Below are positions 17,878 through 27,133 of a stretch of 64,000 nt of DNA, piece by piece. Source of the DNA: CADEED01 sp041395625 (GTDB lineage Bacteria > Pseudomonadota > Gammaproteobacteria > Steroidobacterales > Steroidobacteraceae); contig JAWLAE010000002.1 in NCBI GenBank assembly GCA_041395625.1, forward strand, positions 434,001 to 498,000, in the 5' to 3' direction. Every line of letters begins with the position of its first letter. The first letter of the stretch is position 1. The notes under the pieces were generated by a model that searched no databases, had not been told where the DNA came from, and was given only the letters and a program-made list of their open reading frames with translations. The position numbers and the translations under genes were made by a program.

Positions 17878-17925
17878 TTGCAGCATCCTCTCGCTAACTG
17901 ACGAAGTAACTATAGATCGAAGGTG

Positions 17926-18915
17926 TCAGCGAGCCGACTTGTCCGCCCGCTCGGTATCAGCTGCCACCCGGAATCCAAGCATGAAGCTGCGATAACTGGC
18001 GGGGTCGGTGGATCGCACCGAGGCACGCGCCCAGCCTGGACCACTGATCCAGCCGCCGCCCATCGGCGTGCGGCGCGCACACACGCCCCCGTCGGCCGCC
18101 AGCCACGCGCTACCGTCCAATGGTGCGTCGGTGAGATCGTCGTGCCAGCAGTCTGCCGTCCACTCCCAGGCGTTGCCCACCATGTCGTACAGCCCAAACG
18201 CGTTCGGCTTGAATTGCTTGCCGCGCGAGGTGTATTCGAATCCGTCGTTGCAGTTGAACTCCTGCCGCTCCGGAAACCGTCGTTTGAAGGTGTTGTCAGC
18301 GATATTGGCGTACCGACACGCTTCTTCGGAGTTGTTACCCCAATGCCAGGCCGCATCGCTGCCCGCGCGCGCCGCGTACTCGAATTCCACCGACGACGGC
18401 ACGCGATACGCGCGGCCAGTCCTCATGCTGAGCCAGCCCGCATAGGCCGCAGCGTCCTCATAGCTCACGCACAGCACCGGCTCATCGTCTCGCTGGATGA
18501 AGCCCGGATTGCGCCAGTCATGCGCGCTCACATAGCCGTAAACGCCGTTCCAGAAGTTGCAACCCATTGGCCCCGGCTTGCCATCGAGCTCGCCACGCGG
18601 CATTGGATACCCCGAGTCGGCGATGAACGCCGCGAATTGCGCGCGGCTCACTTCGGTCTCGGCCAGCGCGAACGGGCGCGCGATCGTGGCCGTCGTGCGG
18701 ATGCGCTCATTCGCCTTGCGATCGAAAGCATCAGGACCCGCACCAATAGTCACCGAACCCGCCGGCACGACCACCATCACCGGGCAGTCGGGGCAATCCT
18801 GGAAACTGGCCGCAGCCACTGAAGCGGCCTTGTCCGCCGCCGCAGCTGGCCAAGCGCACAGCCCGGCAGCCACCAACGTCGCCAACATCCCCAAGGCGCG
18901 CTTGCAACCTGTCAC
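17926..18915 (-). CDS. Exported FGE/SUMF1-fold protein
   Basis: 329 aa from GTG 18915, chosen because GGGAG lies 6 bp upstream; an ATG 18 bp earlier lacks a ribosome site. A signal peptide (ALGMLATLVAAGLCAWPAAAADKA) precedes a formylglycine-generating-enzyme-like domain: MVVVPAGSVTIG, ALAETEVSRAQFAAFI, PVLCVSYEDAAAYAGWLS, YRVPSSVEFEYAARAG, NAFGLYDMVGNAWEWTADCW and GGGWISGPGWARASVRST...MLGFRV. The paired active-site Cys of true FGE are not visible in the C-terminal motif, so sulfatase activation is unlikely; related exported family members do other jobs. No sulfatase gene is nearby. Confidence 0.85.
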   Translation of the reverse strand: MTGCKRALGMLATLVAAGLCAWPAAAADKAASVAAASFQDCPDCPVMVVVPAGSVTIGAGPDAFDRKANERIRTTATIARPFALAETEVSRAQFAAFIADSGYPMPRGELDGKPGPMGCNFWNGVYGYVSAHDWRNPGFIQRDDEPVLCVSYEDAAAYAGWLSMRTGRAYRVPSSVEFEYAARAGSDAAWHWGNNSEEACRYANIADNTFKRRFPERQEFNCNDGFEYTSRGKQFKPNAFGLYDMVGNAWEWTADCWHDDLTDAPLDGSAWLAADGGVCARRTPMGGGWISGPGWARASVRSTDPASYRSFMLGFRVAADTERADKSAR

Positions 18916-19012
18916 GCAGCTCTCCCGACACATCCTGCCATCGCTCGCATGAGTCTATCGTCCTCAACGCTACCCATGCGCTATGTTGGCAGCAAACTGG
19001 CCGGGAGGCGAA

Positions 19013-19706
19013 ATGCAGGACTACTTCAAGGACTAGGGTGGCGCTGGTACAAGGCGGCTCCAGCGGCATGGGTCGGGCGGTCGCCTGCACACTCGGCGTA
19101 GCCGGCGCTACCGTGATTGTGGGCGCCCGCAGCCGGGAAGATTGCCAGGCAACCGCCGATCACATCCAGGCCGGCGGCGGTGTGGCTCGCGCACTGCCGG
19201 TAGACGTCATCGACGCGGTCTCGTTGGCAACGCTGTTCGAGTTGCTCGAGCAACACTTCGGGCGACTGGACTTGGCTGTCAACGATGTCGGCGCAACGTT
19301 CGGCCAGTCGAACACCCATGAAACGCCACCTGAGCGATTCGCCAGAACCCTGGCTGTCAATCTGATGGGCACCTTTCGCTGCCTGCAGCACGAGATCACG
19401 CTGATGATGCAAGGCGCCGGCGGTGCCATCGTCAACATCAGTTCCATCGGCGGCACGCGCGGCTTCGCTGGTATTCAGGACTATTGCGCCGCCAAGTGGG
19501 GACTGATCGCCACCGAGCGCTTCGAGCAAGCCCGCGAGCAGTATCGAGCCACGATCGACGCGCGACTCGCCGGAATCCCGCAGGGCCATGCGGGGACGGG
19601 CAACGATATCGCCAGCCCCGTACCGTCGTTGTTAGGCCCGCAGTCAGCGTTCATTACGGGCGCGGTGATAGCGGTCGACGGAGGCGAAAGCGCAAGAACG
19701 CACTAG
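19013..19706 (+). pseudogene. Decayed short-chain dehydrogenase/reductase (SDR)
   Basis: The expected N-terminus MQDYFKD begins at ATG 19013 with GGGAGG 5-10 bp upstream, but the next codon is TAG and the rest continues in another frame as VALVQGGSSGMGRAVA (Rossmann TGxxxGxG region, with Thr replaced by Gln). NDVG, NISSIGG and the catalytic YCAAK survive. After AAKWGLI about 29 residues that normally contain the N-x-V-x-PG segment are missing before ERFEQAREQY. The tail FITGAVIAVDGG is typical. One nonsense change, one 1-nt insertion and one in-frame deletion make a functional product improbable; GTG 19038 could still give a 222-aa fragment. Confidence 0.75.
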
Positions 19707-19869
19707 TTTGGGTCCTGCCGGCGCGAGCCGCGCGAGTCTCTTGCGCCGAACTCGCCGCCAACGGCATTGAATAGATAACCAGTTGTTCGATAGCCCACGG
19801 AATAGTTCCCGCAACCTGCTGCGTATACGCCCGCGCGTGGTATGTTCCCTCATACGGCAACCTCGCCGC

Positions 19870-20307
19870 ATGGAGTCAATCGTCATCGTGAAACAGAACG
19901 AACCCGTTGCCAAGATCATGTCTACCGAACTCAAGAGTGTCCACGTCGAGCAGAAGGTTAGCGATGCGCGGCGCCTGCTGGCCGACAATCCATTCGATCA
20001 CTTGCCGGTCTTGTCCGGCAAGAAGCTCGTCGGGATGCTGAGCTCCCGCGATCTGCTTAGGGTCACATTCGACGCGAAGAACACAGACACGCGCTCGACC
20101 GACGCGGTACTAGACAATTCGTTCACAATCGCTGGCATCATGAAGACGAGTGTGGCTACGATTAAGAGTAGTGACACGATTCGACATGCAGCAGAATTGT
20201 TAGCGAAAGGCGATTTTGACAGCCTGCCAGTGGTCGAGGACAGTGGCGACGTAGTCGGAATCGTTACCACCACGGATTTGATTCGCTACTTGGTCGATCA
20301 GTATTGA
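19870..20307 (+). CDS. CBS-domain protein
   Basis: 145 aa from ATG 19870 (MESIVIVKQNEPVAKIM); GTG 19888 is an alternative, with GGAG 12 bp before it. The protein consists of two CBS motifs: VAKIMSTELKSVHVEQKVSDARRLLADNPFDHLPVL...VGMLSSRDLLR and IAGIMKTSVATIKSSDTIRHAAELLAKGDFDSLPVVED...VGIVTTTDLIRYLV. Stand-alone CBS pairs bind adenine nucleotides and regulate partners; no partner can be named. Frame open upstream to 19783 without homology. Confidence 0.88.
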   Translation: MESIVIVKQNEPVAKIMSTELKSVHVEQKVSDARRLLADNPFDHLPVLSGKKLVGMLSSRDLLRVTFDAKNTDTRSTDAVLDNSFTIAGIMKTSVATIKSSDTIRHAAELLAKGDFDSLPVVEDSGDVVGIVTTTDLIRYLVDQY

Positions 20308-20567
20308 CAGAGTGTGCGCACGGCGCCAAACCTTCGCCCACCAGCCGTGCAGCTACGACATTTCATGACATGAGAAGTGCGCTGAGCGAGAGCGAGCTGA
20401 AATCACCGGATGCCGGCACGGTTAGGAAGCGGATCTACTGTCGCGAATACGCTCAGCGCTCAACGGCATCGTGAATGGGGTAGGCAACTGGCGGGACTGG
20501 CAATGGTATGTGTACGGCGCTGTAGGATAACGGCCGGCTGGATCTCCATGTTGGTCAGCGTGTCGCC
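20308..20567. other. Intergenic stretch with no recognised feature
   Basis: 260 bp between the CBS and luciferase-like genes. Contains a small inverted repeat TCATG-A-CATGA near 20366. No coding frame, terminator or promoter could be supported. Confidence 0.4.
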
Positions 20568-21608
20568 TTGAACGCCGCAGTCGTCAAGGTCGACGTGATC
20601 CTGGAAGCTGGTTTGCCACCGGCTCAGGTACAGGCGCTCGCGGCCCAAGCTGATCGATATGCCATCCAGACCCTATGGGTCTCGAGCTTCCCGGCAAAGC
20701 GCGACCCCGTGCCCGCCCTCGTGCTCGCAGCTCAGGTAACGCAGCGCCTGCGCCTGGGAACGCTGCCGGTCAGTCCTTACGAAGTGCACCCACTGCGGAT
20801 CGCCGATCAGCTGCGCACCCTGAACGAGCACTCTGCCGGGCGCTCAAGTGTGCTTATCGGCGGGCTCGGGCACTCCGTCGCGCGTGTCACCGGGCTCGAA
20901 CCTCGGCGAAGGGTGACTGCTGTTCGCGATGCACTACAGATCGTGAAGCAAGCCACCGCGGGCGGACCGGCCAACTACCAGGGCGAATTATTCAGTATCT
21001 GCAACTACGATCCACCGAACTCGGAAAGCAATCCGACCCGCCCGCCACCGCACGTGTATGCCGGCGCGACACAACCACAGATGCTGCGCATGGCGAGTGC
21101 CATCGCGGACGGAACCATGCTGTCGGATGCACCGCTGTCGCGGCTACCAGAAGTGCTCCAATCTATCGACGCCGGGCTCGGCGCCAGCGGCCGGACTCGG
21201 TCAGTGTTTCGAATCAACAATTTCATGGCCTGGCATGTTAAGTCCGATCTGGCAACTGCCCGAGCGGAAGCGCGCCGCGAGATTGTCTGGCGGGGATTTC
21301 TGCTGCCGTGGTTTACGAGCACATTTCTCGAGGCGAAAGAGGTCGCATTGGTCGAAGCCATGCGCCCTGCATTTCTGCAGGCATTTCTCGAGCGATCCGA
21401 CCGGATTGAGGGAGTGCCGACTGCAATAGTCGATGCGCTCATCGACAATCTGACCCTAACTGGCGACCTCGCGACGATAGATCGGATTGCGCAACATATT
21501 CACGAACTGCACGCCGCCGGACTCGATGAAATCGCACTGCGGCTACACGATGCGCCTGAAGAAGGCTTACGCATCATCGGCGAGCACCTGATACCTGCAC
21601 TGTCATGA
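20568..21608 (+). CDS. Luciferase-like (LLM class) flavin-dependent oxidoreductase
   Basis: 346 aa. TIM-barrel luciferase-like protein: VDVILEAGLPPAQVQALAAQADRYAIQTLWVSSFP, LRLGTLPVSPYEVHPLRIADQLRTLNEHSAGRSSVLIGG, ALQIVKQATAGGPANYQGELF, PPHVYAGATQPQMLRMASAIADGTMLSD. These match the F420- or FMN-dependent family; cofactor and substrate cannot be told apart here. The only in-frame start before homology is TTG 20568, without a clear ribosome site, so the start is uncertain. It converges with the tRNA-fMet gene. Confidence 0.82.
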   Translation: MNAAVVKVDVILEAGLPPAQVQALAAQADRYAIQTLWVSSFPAKRDPVPALVLAAQVTQRLRLGTLPVSPYEVHPLRIADQLRTLNEHSAGRSSVLIGGLGHSVARVTGLEPRRRVTAVRDALQIVKQATAGGPANYQGELFSICNYDPPNSESNPTRPPPHVYAGATQPQMLRMASAIADGTMLSDAPLSRLPEVLQSIDAGLGASGRTRSVFRINNFMAWHVKSDLATARAEARREIVWRGFLLPWFTSTFLEAKEVALVEAMRPAFLQAFLERSDRIEGVPTAIVDALIDNLTLTGDLATIDRIAQHIHELHAAGLDEIALRLHDAPEEGLRIIGEHLIPALS

Positions 21609-21676
21609 TCATATCAGCCGTCGGTTCGGTGGCTGGGATCAGGCGCCCGCTGGAGCAGTGAACGAGCGGCAGGAGT

Positions 21677-21753
<77 letters not shown>

Positions 21754-21765
21754 ACCGAGCCGCCA

Positions 21766-21771
21766 ATTATA
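21766..21771 (-). promoter_or_regulatory. -10 box of the tRNA-fMet promoter
   Basis: A perfect TATAAT on the minus strand, with transcription expected to begin about 6 nt before the mature tRNA. The -35 region is poor. Confidence 0.5.
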
Positions 21772-21784
21772 GAACACGGTATGG

Positions 21785-21810
21785 AAAAAAGCGACTTAAC
21801 GCTGATCGCT
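21785..21810 (-). terminator. Candidate terminator of the nuo operon
   Basis: A short AGCGA/TCGCT stem directly after nuoN is followed by six T on the minus strand. The stem is weak (5 bp), so termination may be partial. Confidence 0.4.
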
Positions 21811-21814
21811 GCGC

Positions 21815-23260
21815 CTAGCCGATCACCCGTGCCACGAGCTGCAGCAGCAGATTGGGCGTGATCCCGAGTGCCAGGACTGCCAGCGCGTTCAGCGCCAGCG
21901 TGAGCCGCACCCCACCCTGCCCGCCTTGCCTCGCCGGCAAGCCGTCTGGGGCATCGAAATACATCAGTTTGACCACCCGCAGGTAATAGAACAGACCGAT
22001 GATCGAAACCGAGGCGGCCACGATGATCAGCGCGATGTGTCCGTCGAGCCACAGGGCCTGCAGAATGTTGAACTTCGCCCAGAAGCCGATGAACGGCGGG
22101 ATACCTGCAGTCGAAAACATCAGCATGGCCATGACCGCTGCGAGCAGCGGATCGCGAGCATGCAGGCCGCGGAAGTGATCCAGCTCGTCCGCCTCGAAAC
22201 CGGCGCGGCTCATCAGCAGTACGACGCCGAATGAGCCCAGTGCCATGATCACGTAGGCGACGGTGTAGTACAGCGCTGCCTCATGGCCCTGCAGGTTGCC
22301 GGCAACGAAGCCGAGCAGAATGAAGCCGACGTTGCCAATGGTGGAATACGCCAGCATGCGCTTGATGTTGGTCTGGGCAATCGCTACCAGATTGCCGAGC
22401 ACCAGCGACAGCACGGCCACGATCGCGAGCATGTCCTGCCAGGCATCCGCCACGCCGCTCAAGCCATAAGACAACAACCGGAATGCCAGCGCGAAATACG
22501 CGATCTGCGGTACGGTGCTGATGAACGTCGTCACGGCTGTCGGCGCACCGTGATAGACGTCCGGCAGCCACATGTGAAACGGCGCGGCGCCGAATTTGAA
22601 TGCCACGGCGACCACGATGAAAACGAGACCAAACGTGATGCCGAGGCTTGGCGTGCCGGCCGCCAATTGCGCCAGTTCGTCGAGCGCCAGCGTCCCCGTG
22701 AGGCCATAGATCATCGACATGCCGTACAGCAGCACACCCGATGCCATGGCGCCTAGCACGAAATACTTCATGGCTGCTTCGGCTGCAATCCCCGACTCGC
22801 GGTCGAAGGCGACGATGGCGTACACCGACAGCGCCAACAACTCGACGCCGATGTAGACCGTCAGCAGGCTGTTCGCCGACACAATCACGAAGATACCGAG
22901 CAAAGCTGTAAGTATCAGCACGTAGTATTCGCCGCGGTCCATGTCACGCCGCTGCAGATAGTCGCGCGAATACAAGAGCCCCACGGCTGCGACCAGAAAG
23001 CCGAACATCTTGAGCATCACTGCCAGTGGATCGCTGACGTAGAGCCCGTGGAACAACAACTCCCGTCCCGGCACATTCGCGTACAGCAGCGTGAGCGCGG
23101 CACCGATCGCCAGCGCCAGCAAGGTCAACGTGGGCGTGAGGCCGCGCCGCTTCTCGCCGAAGAACACATCTATCAGCAATATGACGCAAACGGCGCCAGC
23201 CAGGTACATCTCGGGGATGGCACGCGCGATGTTCGCCGCATTGAAACCTGGATCGATCAC
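21815..23260 (-). CDS. nuoN: NADH-quinone oxidoreductase subunit N
   Basis: 481 aa, polytopic antiporter-like subunit of complex I, with about 14 membrane segments. Conserved Lys/His-bearing helices: KYFVLGAMASGVLLYGMSMIYG, FKFGAAPFHMWLPDVYHGAPT and NIKRMLAYSTIGNVGFIL. Last gene of the operon; overlaps nuoM by 4 bp. Confidence 0.97.
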   Translation of the reverse strand: MIDPGFNAANIARAIPEMYLAGAVCVILLIDVFFGEKRRGLTPTLTLLALAIGAALTLLYANVPGRELLFHGLYVSDPLAVMLKMFGFLVAAVGLLYSRDYLQRRDMDRGEYYVLILTALLGIFVIVSANSLLTVYIGVELLALSVYAIVAFDRESGIAAEAAMKYFVLGAMASGVLLYGMSMIYGLTGTLALDELAQLAAGTPSLGITFGLVFIVVAVAFKFGAAPFHMWLPDVYHGAPTAVTTFISTVPQIAYFALAFRLLSYGLSGVADAWQDMLAIVAVLSLVLGNLVAIAQTNIKRMLAYSTIGNVGFILLGFVAGNLQGHEAALYYTVAYVIMALGSFGVVLLMSRAGFEADELDHFRGLHARDPLLAAVMAMLMFSTAGIPPFIGFWAKFNILQALWLDGHIALIIVAASVSIIGLFYYLRVVKLMYFDAPDGLPARQGGQGGVRLTLALNALAVLALGITPNLLLQLVARVIG

Positions 23261-24774
23261 AGCGGCACCTTGCTGACGACGATGTGCTCGACCAGATTGC
23301 GTACGCTCACCTGCATCACTTCGAGCAGCGGTGCGGGCCAGAGTCCGACCACCAGCACTGCAATGGCCAGCATGCCGAGCACGATGAATTCACGGGAGTT
23401 GAGGTCCTGCAGCGCAGCGACATTCTCGTTGGCGATCGGTCCAAAGATGACGCGCTTCACCAACCACAGGGTGTAAGCCGCACCGAGTACCAGCGTCGTT
23501 GCCGCCAGCAGCGCATACCAAAGATTGGCCTTGAAACTGGCGAGGATCACCAGGAACTCACCGACGAAGCCCGAGGTGCCGGGCAAGCCTGCATTGGCCA
23601 TTGCGAACAACACCATGAACGCGGCAAAGCGCGGCATCGTGTTGATCACGCCGCCGTAGGAACTGATCTCGCGACTGTGCAGTCGGTCGTACATCACACC
23701 GACACAGAGGAACATCGCGCCCGAGACGAGCCCGTGGGAGACCATCTGCACCATCGCGCCATCGATTCCCATCGCGGCGCCGCGCACGCTGCCGTTGGCG
23801 GCGAGAATATCGAACGCGAGAAAGGCGCCGAGCGTCACGAAGCCCATGTGCGCGATCGATGAATACGCGATGAGCTTCTTCATGTCGCTCTGCACTAACG
23901 CGACGAAACCGATATAGACCACAGCGAACAACGACAGCCCGATGATGATCCAGTCGAGCTCACGACTGGCGTCCGGCGTGATCGGCAGACTGAAGCGCAG
24001 GAAGCCGTAGCCACCCATTTTCAGCATGATGGCCGCCAGCACGACCGAACCGCCGGTGGGTGCTTCCACGTGCGCGTCCGGCAACCAGGTGTGCACCGGC
24101 ACCATCGGGATCTTGACGGCGAAAGCCAGCAGGAACGCGATGAAGATCCACGTCTGCTCAGTGAGGGTGAGCGGCAGCGCCTGGAAGGCGGCGATGCTGT
24201 AGTCACCGGACTTGGTGTACATGTAGATCAGCGCGACCAGCATGAACACCGAGCCGAAGAACGTATACAGGAAGAACTTGATCGTCGCGTAGACGCGTCG
24301 CGGGCCACCCCAGACACCGATGATCAGGAACATCGGGATCAGCATCGCTTCCCAGAAAAAGTAGAACAGCAGGGAATCGAGCGCAGAGAACACGCCGATC
24401 ATCAGTCCTTCCATCACGAGAAATGCCGCGAAGTACTGTGCCGGACGAGCTTCGATCACTGTCCAGCCAGCGACGATCACGGGAATCGTCATGAAAGTGG
24501 TCAGCAGAATGAGCGGCAAGGCGATGCCGTCGACGCCGACCGCATAGTCCGCGTTGAAGGTGGCGATCCACGGCGCACGCTCGACGAACTGCATCGCCGC
24601 GGTGCTCGTGTCGAAGCCCGTGTAGAGCGGGATCGAGAGGCCGAATACGATCAGCGCGGTCGCGAGTGCGACCCAACGACCAGCCGCAATATTCCTGTCG
24701 CCCAATAGCAGCACGAGCGTGCCACCGACAATGGGCAACCAGATGAGCAGCGAGAGTAAACCCAGGTGTGGCAT
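23257..24774 (-). CDS. nuoM: NADH-quinone oxidoreductase subunit M
   Basis: 505 aa, proton-pumping antiporter-like subunit. Seen: FFWEAMLIPMFLIIGVWGG (conserved Glu in helix 5), FAVKIPMVPVHTWLPDAHVEAPT and DMKKLIAYSSIAHMGFVTLG. It follows nuoL by 18 bp and overlaps nuoN by 4 bp. Confidence 0.97.
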   Translation of the reverse strand: MPHLGLLSLLIWLPIVGGTLVLLLGDRNIAAGRWVALATALIVFGLSIPLYTGFDTSTAAMQFVERAPWIATFNADYAVGVDGIALPLILLTTFMTIPVIVAGWTVIEARPAQYFAAFLVMEGLMIGVFSALDSLLFYFFWEAMLIPMFLIIGVWGGPRRVYATIKFFLYTFFGSVFMLVALIYMYTKSGDYSIAAFQALPLTLTEQTWIFIAFLLAFAVKIPMVPVHTWLPDAHVEAPTGGSVVLAAIMLKMGGYGFLRFSLPITPDASRELDWIIIGLSLFAVVYIGFVALVQSDMKKLIAYSSIAHMGFVTLGAFLAFDILAANGSVRGAAMGIDGAMVQMVSHGLVSGAMFLCVGVMYDRLHSREISSYGGVINTMPRFAAFMVLFAMANAGLPGTSGFVGEFLVILASFKANLWYALLAATTLVLGAAYTLWLVKRVIFGPIANENVAALQDLNSREFIVLGMLAIAVLVVGLWPAPLLEVMQVSVRNLVEHIVVSKVPL

Positions 24775-24792
24775 CAGTTAGTCGTCATTCAA

Positions 24793-26817
24793 TCAATAGG
24801 CACGAAACAGGAACCAGCCCAGGATCGCGGCCAGACCGACGATCATCCAGAACGCGTAGGAATACAGGAAACCGCTTTGCACACGACGTGTGACGCCGGC
24901 AAGCCAGCCCACCAGCGCCGCAGAACCGTTGATCAGGCCATTGTCGATGATCGCTTGGTCGCCGCCGCGCCAGAACAGCCTGCCGAGTCCGCGGCTGCCT
25001 GCTGCTAGAACATGCTCATTGAACCAGTCGAAGTAGTACTTGTTCTCGAGCAGTCTGCGCAGCCAGGCGAGCCGTTCATGCAAGGCGTTGGCCATGGCGG
25101 GCTTCGCGAGGAAGAACAGCCACGCAGTGACGACGCCCGCGACGGCTAGCCAGAACGGCGGCTGGGTCATGCCATGCAGCGCGAATGCGACGGCACCGTG
25201 GAACTCCTCGCCGACTCTGGCGACGACGTCATTGGCGCCCAACACGAAGATCGACTCCTGAAAGCCACCACCGAACAGCAGCGGCGCAATCGTGAGGCCG
25301 CCAATGATGACGGAGAAGACTGCCAGTACCACGAGCGGCGCCGTGACGACCCAGGGGCTCTCGTGTGGTGCGCCACCGTGGTGACCATGATCATGGCCTG
25401 GGTCGTGAGCATGTCCAGCCTCGTGATCATGCGCGTGCGCCGCAGCCGTATCGAAGCGCGGCTTGCCGTGGAAGGTCATGAAGATCATCCGGAACGTGTA
25501 CAACGCCGTCACGAATACGCCGATCAGCACACACCAGTAGGCGAAGTGTGCGCCCCAGCGGTCCGATTCGTGCACTGCTTCGATGATCACGTCTTTGGAA
25601 TAGAAGCCCGAAAATAATGGTGTGCCGATCAGTGCCAGTGCGCCGATCCAGCATGTGAAAGCCGTGACCGGCATGTACTTGGCGAGTCCGCCCATCTTGC
25701 GCATGTCCTGCTCGTGATGCATGCCGATGATCACCGACCCGGCGGCGAGGAACAGCAGTGCCTTGAAAAACGCATGGGTCATCAGATGGAACATCGCCGC
25801 GCTGTACGCCGATACACCCAGCGCGACGGTCATGTAGCCCAGCTGCGAAAGCGTGGAATACGCCACCACCCTTTTGATGTCGTTGTTGATGACGCCGAGG
25901 AAACCCATGAAGAGCGCCGTGATCGCCCCGATCACCAGGACGAACGACAGGGCCGTCTCGGAATATTCGAACAGCGGCGACATGCGCGCCACCATGAAGA
26001 TACCCGCCGTGACCATCGTCGCGGCATGGATCAGCGCCGAGATCGGCGTCGGACCTTCCATCGAATCCGGCAGCCACACGTGCAGCGGTACCTGCGCCGA
26101 CTTGCCCATCGCACCGATGAACAGAAAGATGCAGACCATCGTGATCGCGGACACGGTCCAGTCCGGGGTGATCGCGTAAGTCTTGGCAGCTATATCCGGT
26201 GCCATCGCGAAGGCATCGCGATAATCGAGCGACCCGGTGTAATAGGCCAATGCGGCGATTCCCAACACGAAACCGAAGTCGCCCACTCGGTTCACGAGGA
26301 AGGCCTTCATGTTCGCGAACACGGCCGACGGACGCGTGTACCAGAAGCCGATCAGCAGATACGAGACCAGCCCGACCGCCTCCCAGCCAAAGAACAGCTG
26401 CATGAAATTGTTCGACATCACGAGCATCAGCATCGCGAACGTGAACAGCGAGATATAACTGAAGAAGCGTTGATAGCCTGGGTCGTCAGCCATGTAACCG
26501 ATGGTGTATACGTGCACGCACAACGATACGAGCGTGACGACGCACATCATCAGGGCGCTCAGCTGATCGATCAGGAATCCGACTTCCATACGAATGCCGT
26601 CGCTGACCAGCCACGTATAGACCGACTCGTTGAAGACCGGTACCTCATCGATGAAGACGAGCTTGGCCACCCATGCGGACATGACAAACGAGGCGCCGAC
26701 CGCCAGGATCGTGACCGCCGCAGCGCCCTGGCGCCCGATGGTGCGCCCGAACAATCCGGCGAGCAGGGCCGCGAGCAGCGGCAGCAGTGGCACGGCGACT
26801 AACAGTGTTGGGTTCAT
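24793..26817 (-). CDS. nuoL: NADH-quinone oxidoreductase subunit L
   Basis: 674 aa, the distal antiporter-like subunit with the long lateral helix near the C-terminus. Seen: FFGWEAVGLVSYLLIGFW, GKSAQVPLHVWLPDSMEGPTPISALIHAATMV and DIKRVVAYSTLSQLGYM. Unusual: a loop near residues 455-490 is packed with His (AHAHDHEAGHAHDPGHDHGH), which could bind metal or simply be low-complexity drift. It starts 10 bp after nuoK. Confidence 0.97.
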   Translation of the reverse strand: MNPTLLVAVPLLPLLAALLAGLFGRTIGRQGAAAVTILAVGASFVMSAWVAKLVFIDEVPVFNESVYTWLVSDGIRMEVGFLIDQLSALMMCVVTLVSLCVHVYTIGYMADDPGYQRFFSYISLFTFAMLMLVMSNNFMQLFFGWEAVGLVSYLLIGFWYTRPSAVFANMKAFLVNRVGDFGFVLGIAALAYYTGSLDYRDAFAMAPDIAAKTYAITPDWTVSAITMVCIFLFIGAMGKSAQVPLHVWLPDSMEGPTPISALIHAATMVTAGIFMVARMSPLFEYSETALSFVLVIGAITALFMGFLGVINNDIKRVVAYSTLSQLGYMTVALGVSAYSAAMFHLMTHAFFKALLFLAAGSVIIGMHHEQDMRKMGGLAKYMPVTAFTCWIGALALIGTPLFSGFYSKDVIIEAVHESDRWGAHFAYWCVLIGVFVTALYTFRMIFMTFHGKPRFDTAAAHAHDHEAGHAHDPGHDHGHHGGAPHESPWVVTAPLVVLAVFSVIIGGLTIAPLLFGGGFQESIFVLGANDVVARVGEEFHGAVAFALHGMTQPPFWLAVAGVVTAWLFFLAKPAMANALHERLAWLRRLLENKYYFDWFNEHVLAAGSRGLGRLFWRGGDQAIIDNGLINGSAALVGWLAGVTRRVQSGFLYSYAFWMIVGLAAILGWFLFRAY

Positions 26818-26827
26818 GCGCGCGCCA

Positions 26828-27133
26828 TCAGCCTTTCAAGGTGTTCAAGGCTTCAACATTGATATCGCGCCGGTTGCGGAACAGGACGACCAGGATCGCG
26901 AGCCCAATGGCGGACTCGGCCGCCGCCACCGTCAGGACGAAGAAGACGAAGATCTGCCCGTCGATATCATTGAGGAAGCGTGAGAAGGCGACGAAATTGA
27001 AATTGACGGCCAGCAGCATCAACTCGATGCACATCAGCAGCAGGATGATGTTCTTGCGGTTGAGGAACACACCGGCCACCGCGATGGAAAACAGAATGCC
27101 GGACAGTGTGAGCAGATGCGCCAGGGTAATCAC
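26828..27133 (-). CDS. nuoK: NADH-quinone oxidoreductase subunit K
   Basis: 101 aa, three membrane helices, with the conserved buried acids in LLMCIELMLLAVNFNFVAFS and AAAESAIGLAILVVLFR. Overlaps nuoJ by 4 bp (ATGA), implying translational coupling. Confidence 0.97.
   Translation of the reverse strand: MITLAHLLTLSGILFSIAVAGVFLNRKNIILLLMCIELMLLAVNFNFVAFSRFLNDIDGQIFVFFVLTVAAAESAIGLAILVVLFRNRRDINVEALNTLKG

Noticed and set aside
25714..26802. 362-codon plus-strand frame opposite nuoL
   Set aside because: Same antisense composition bias; nuoL is certain.
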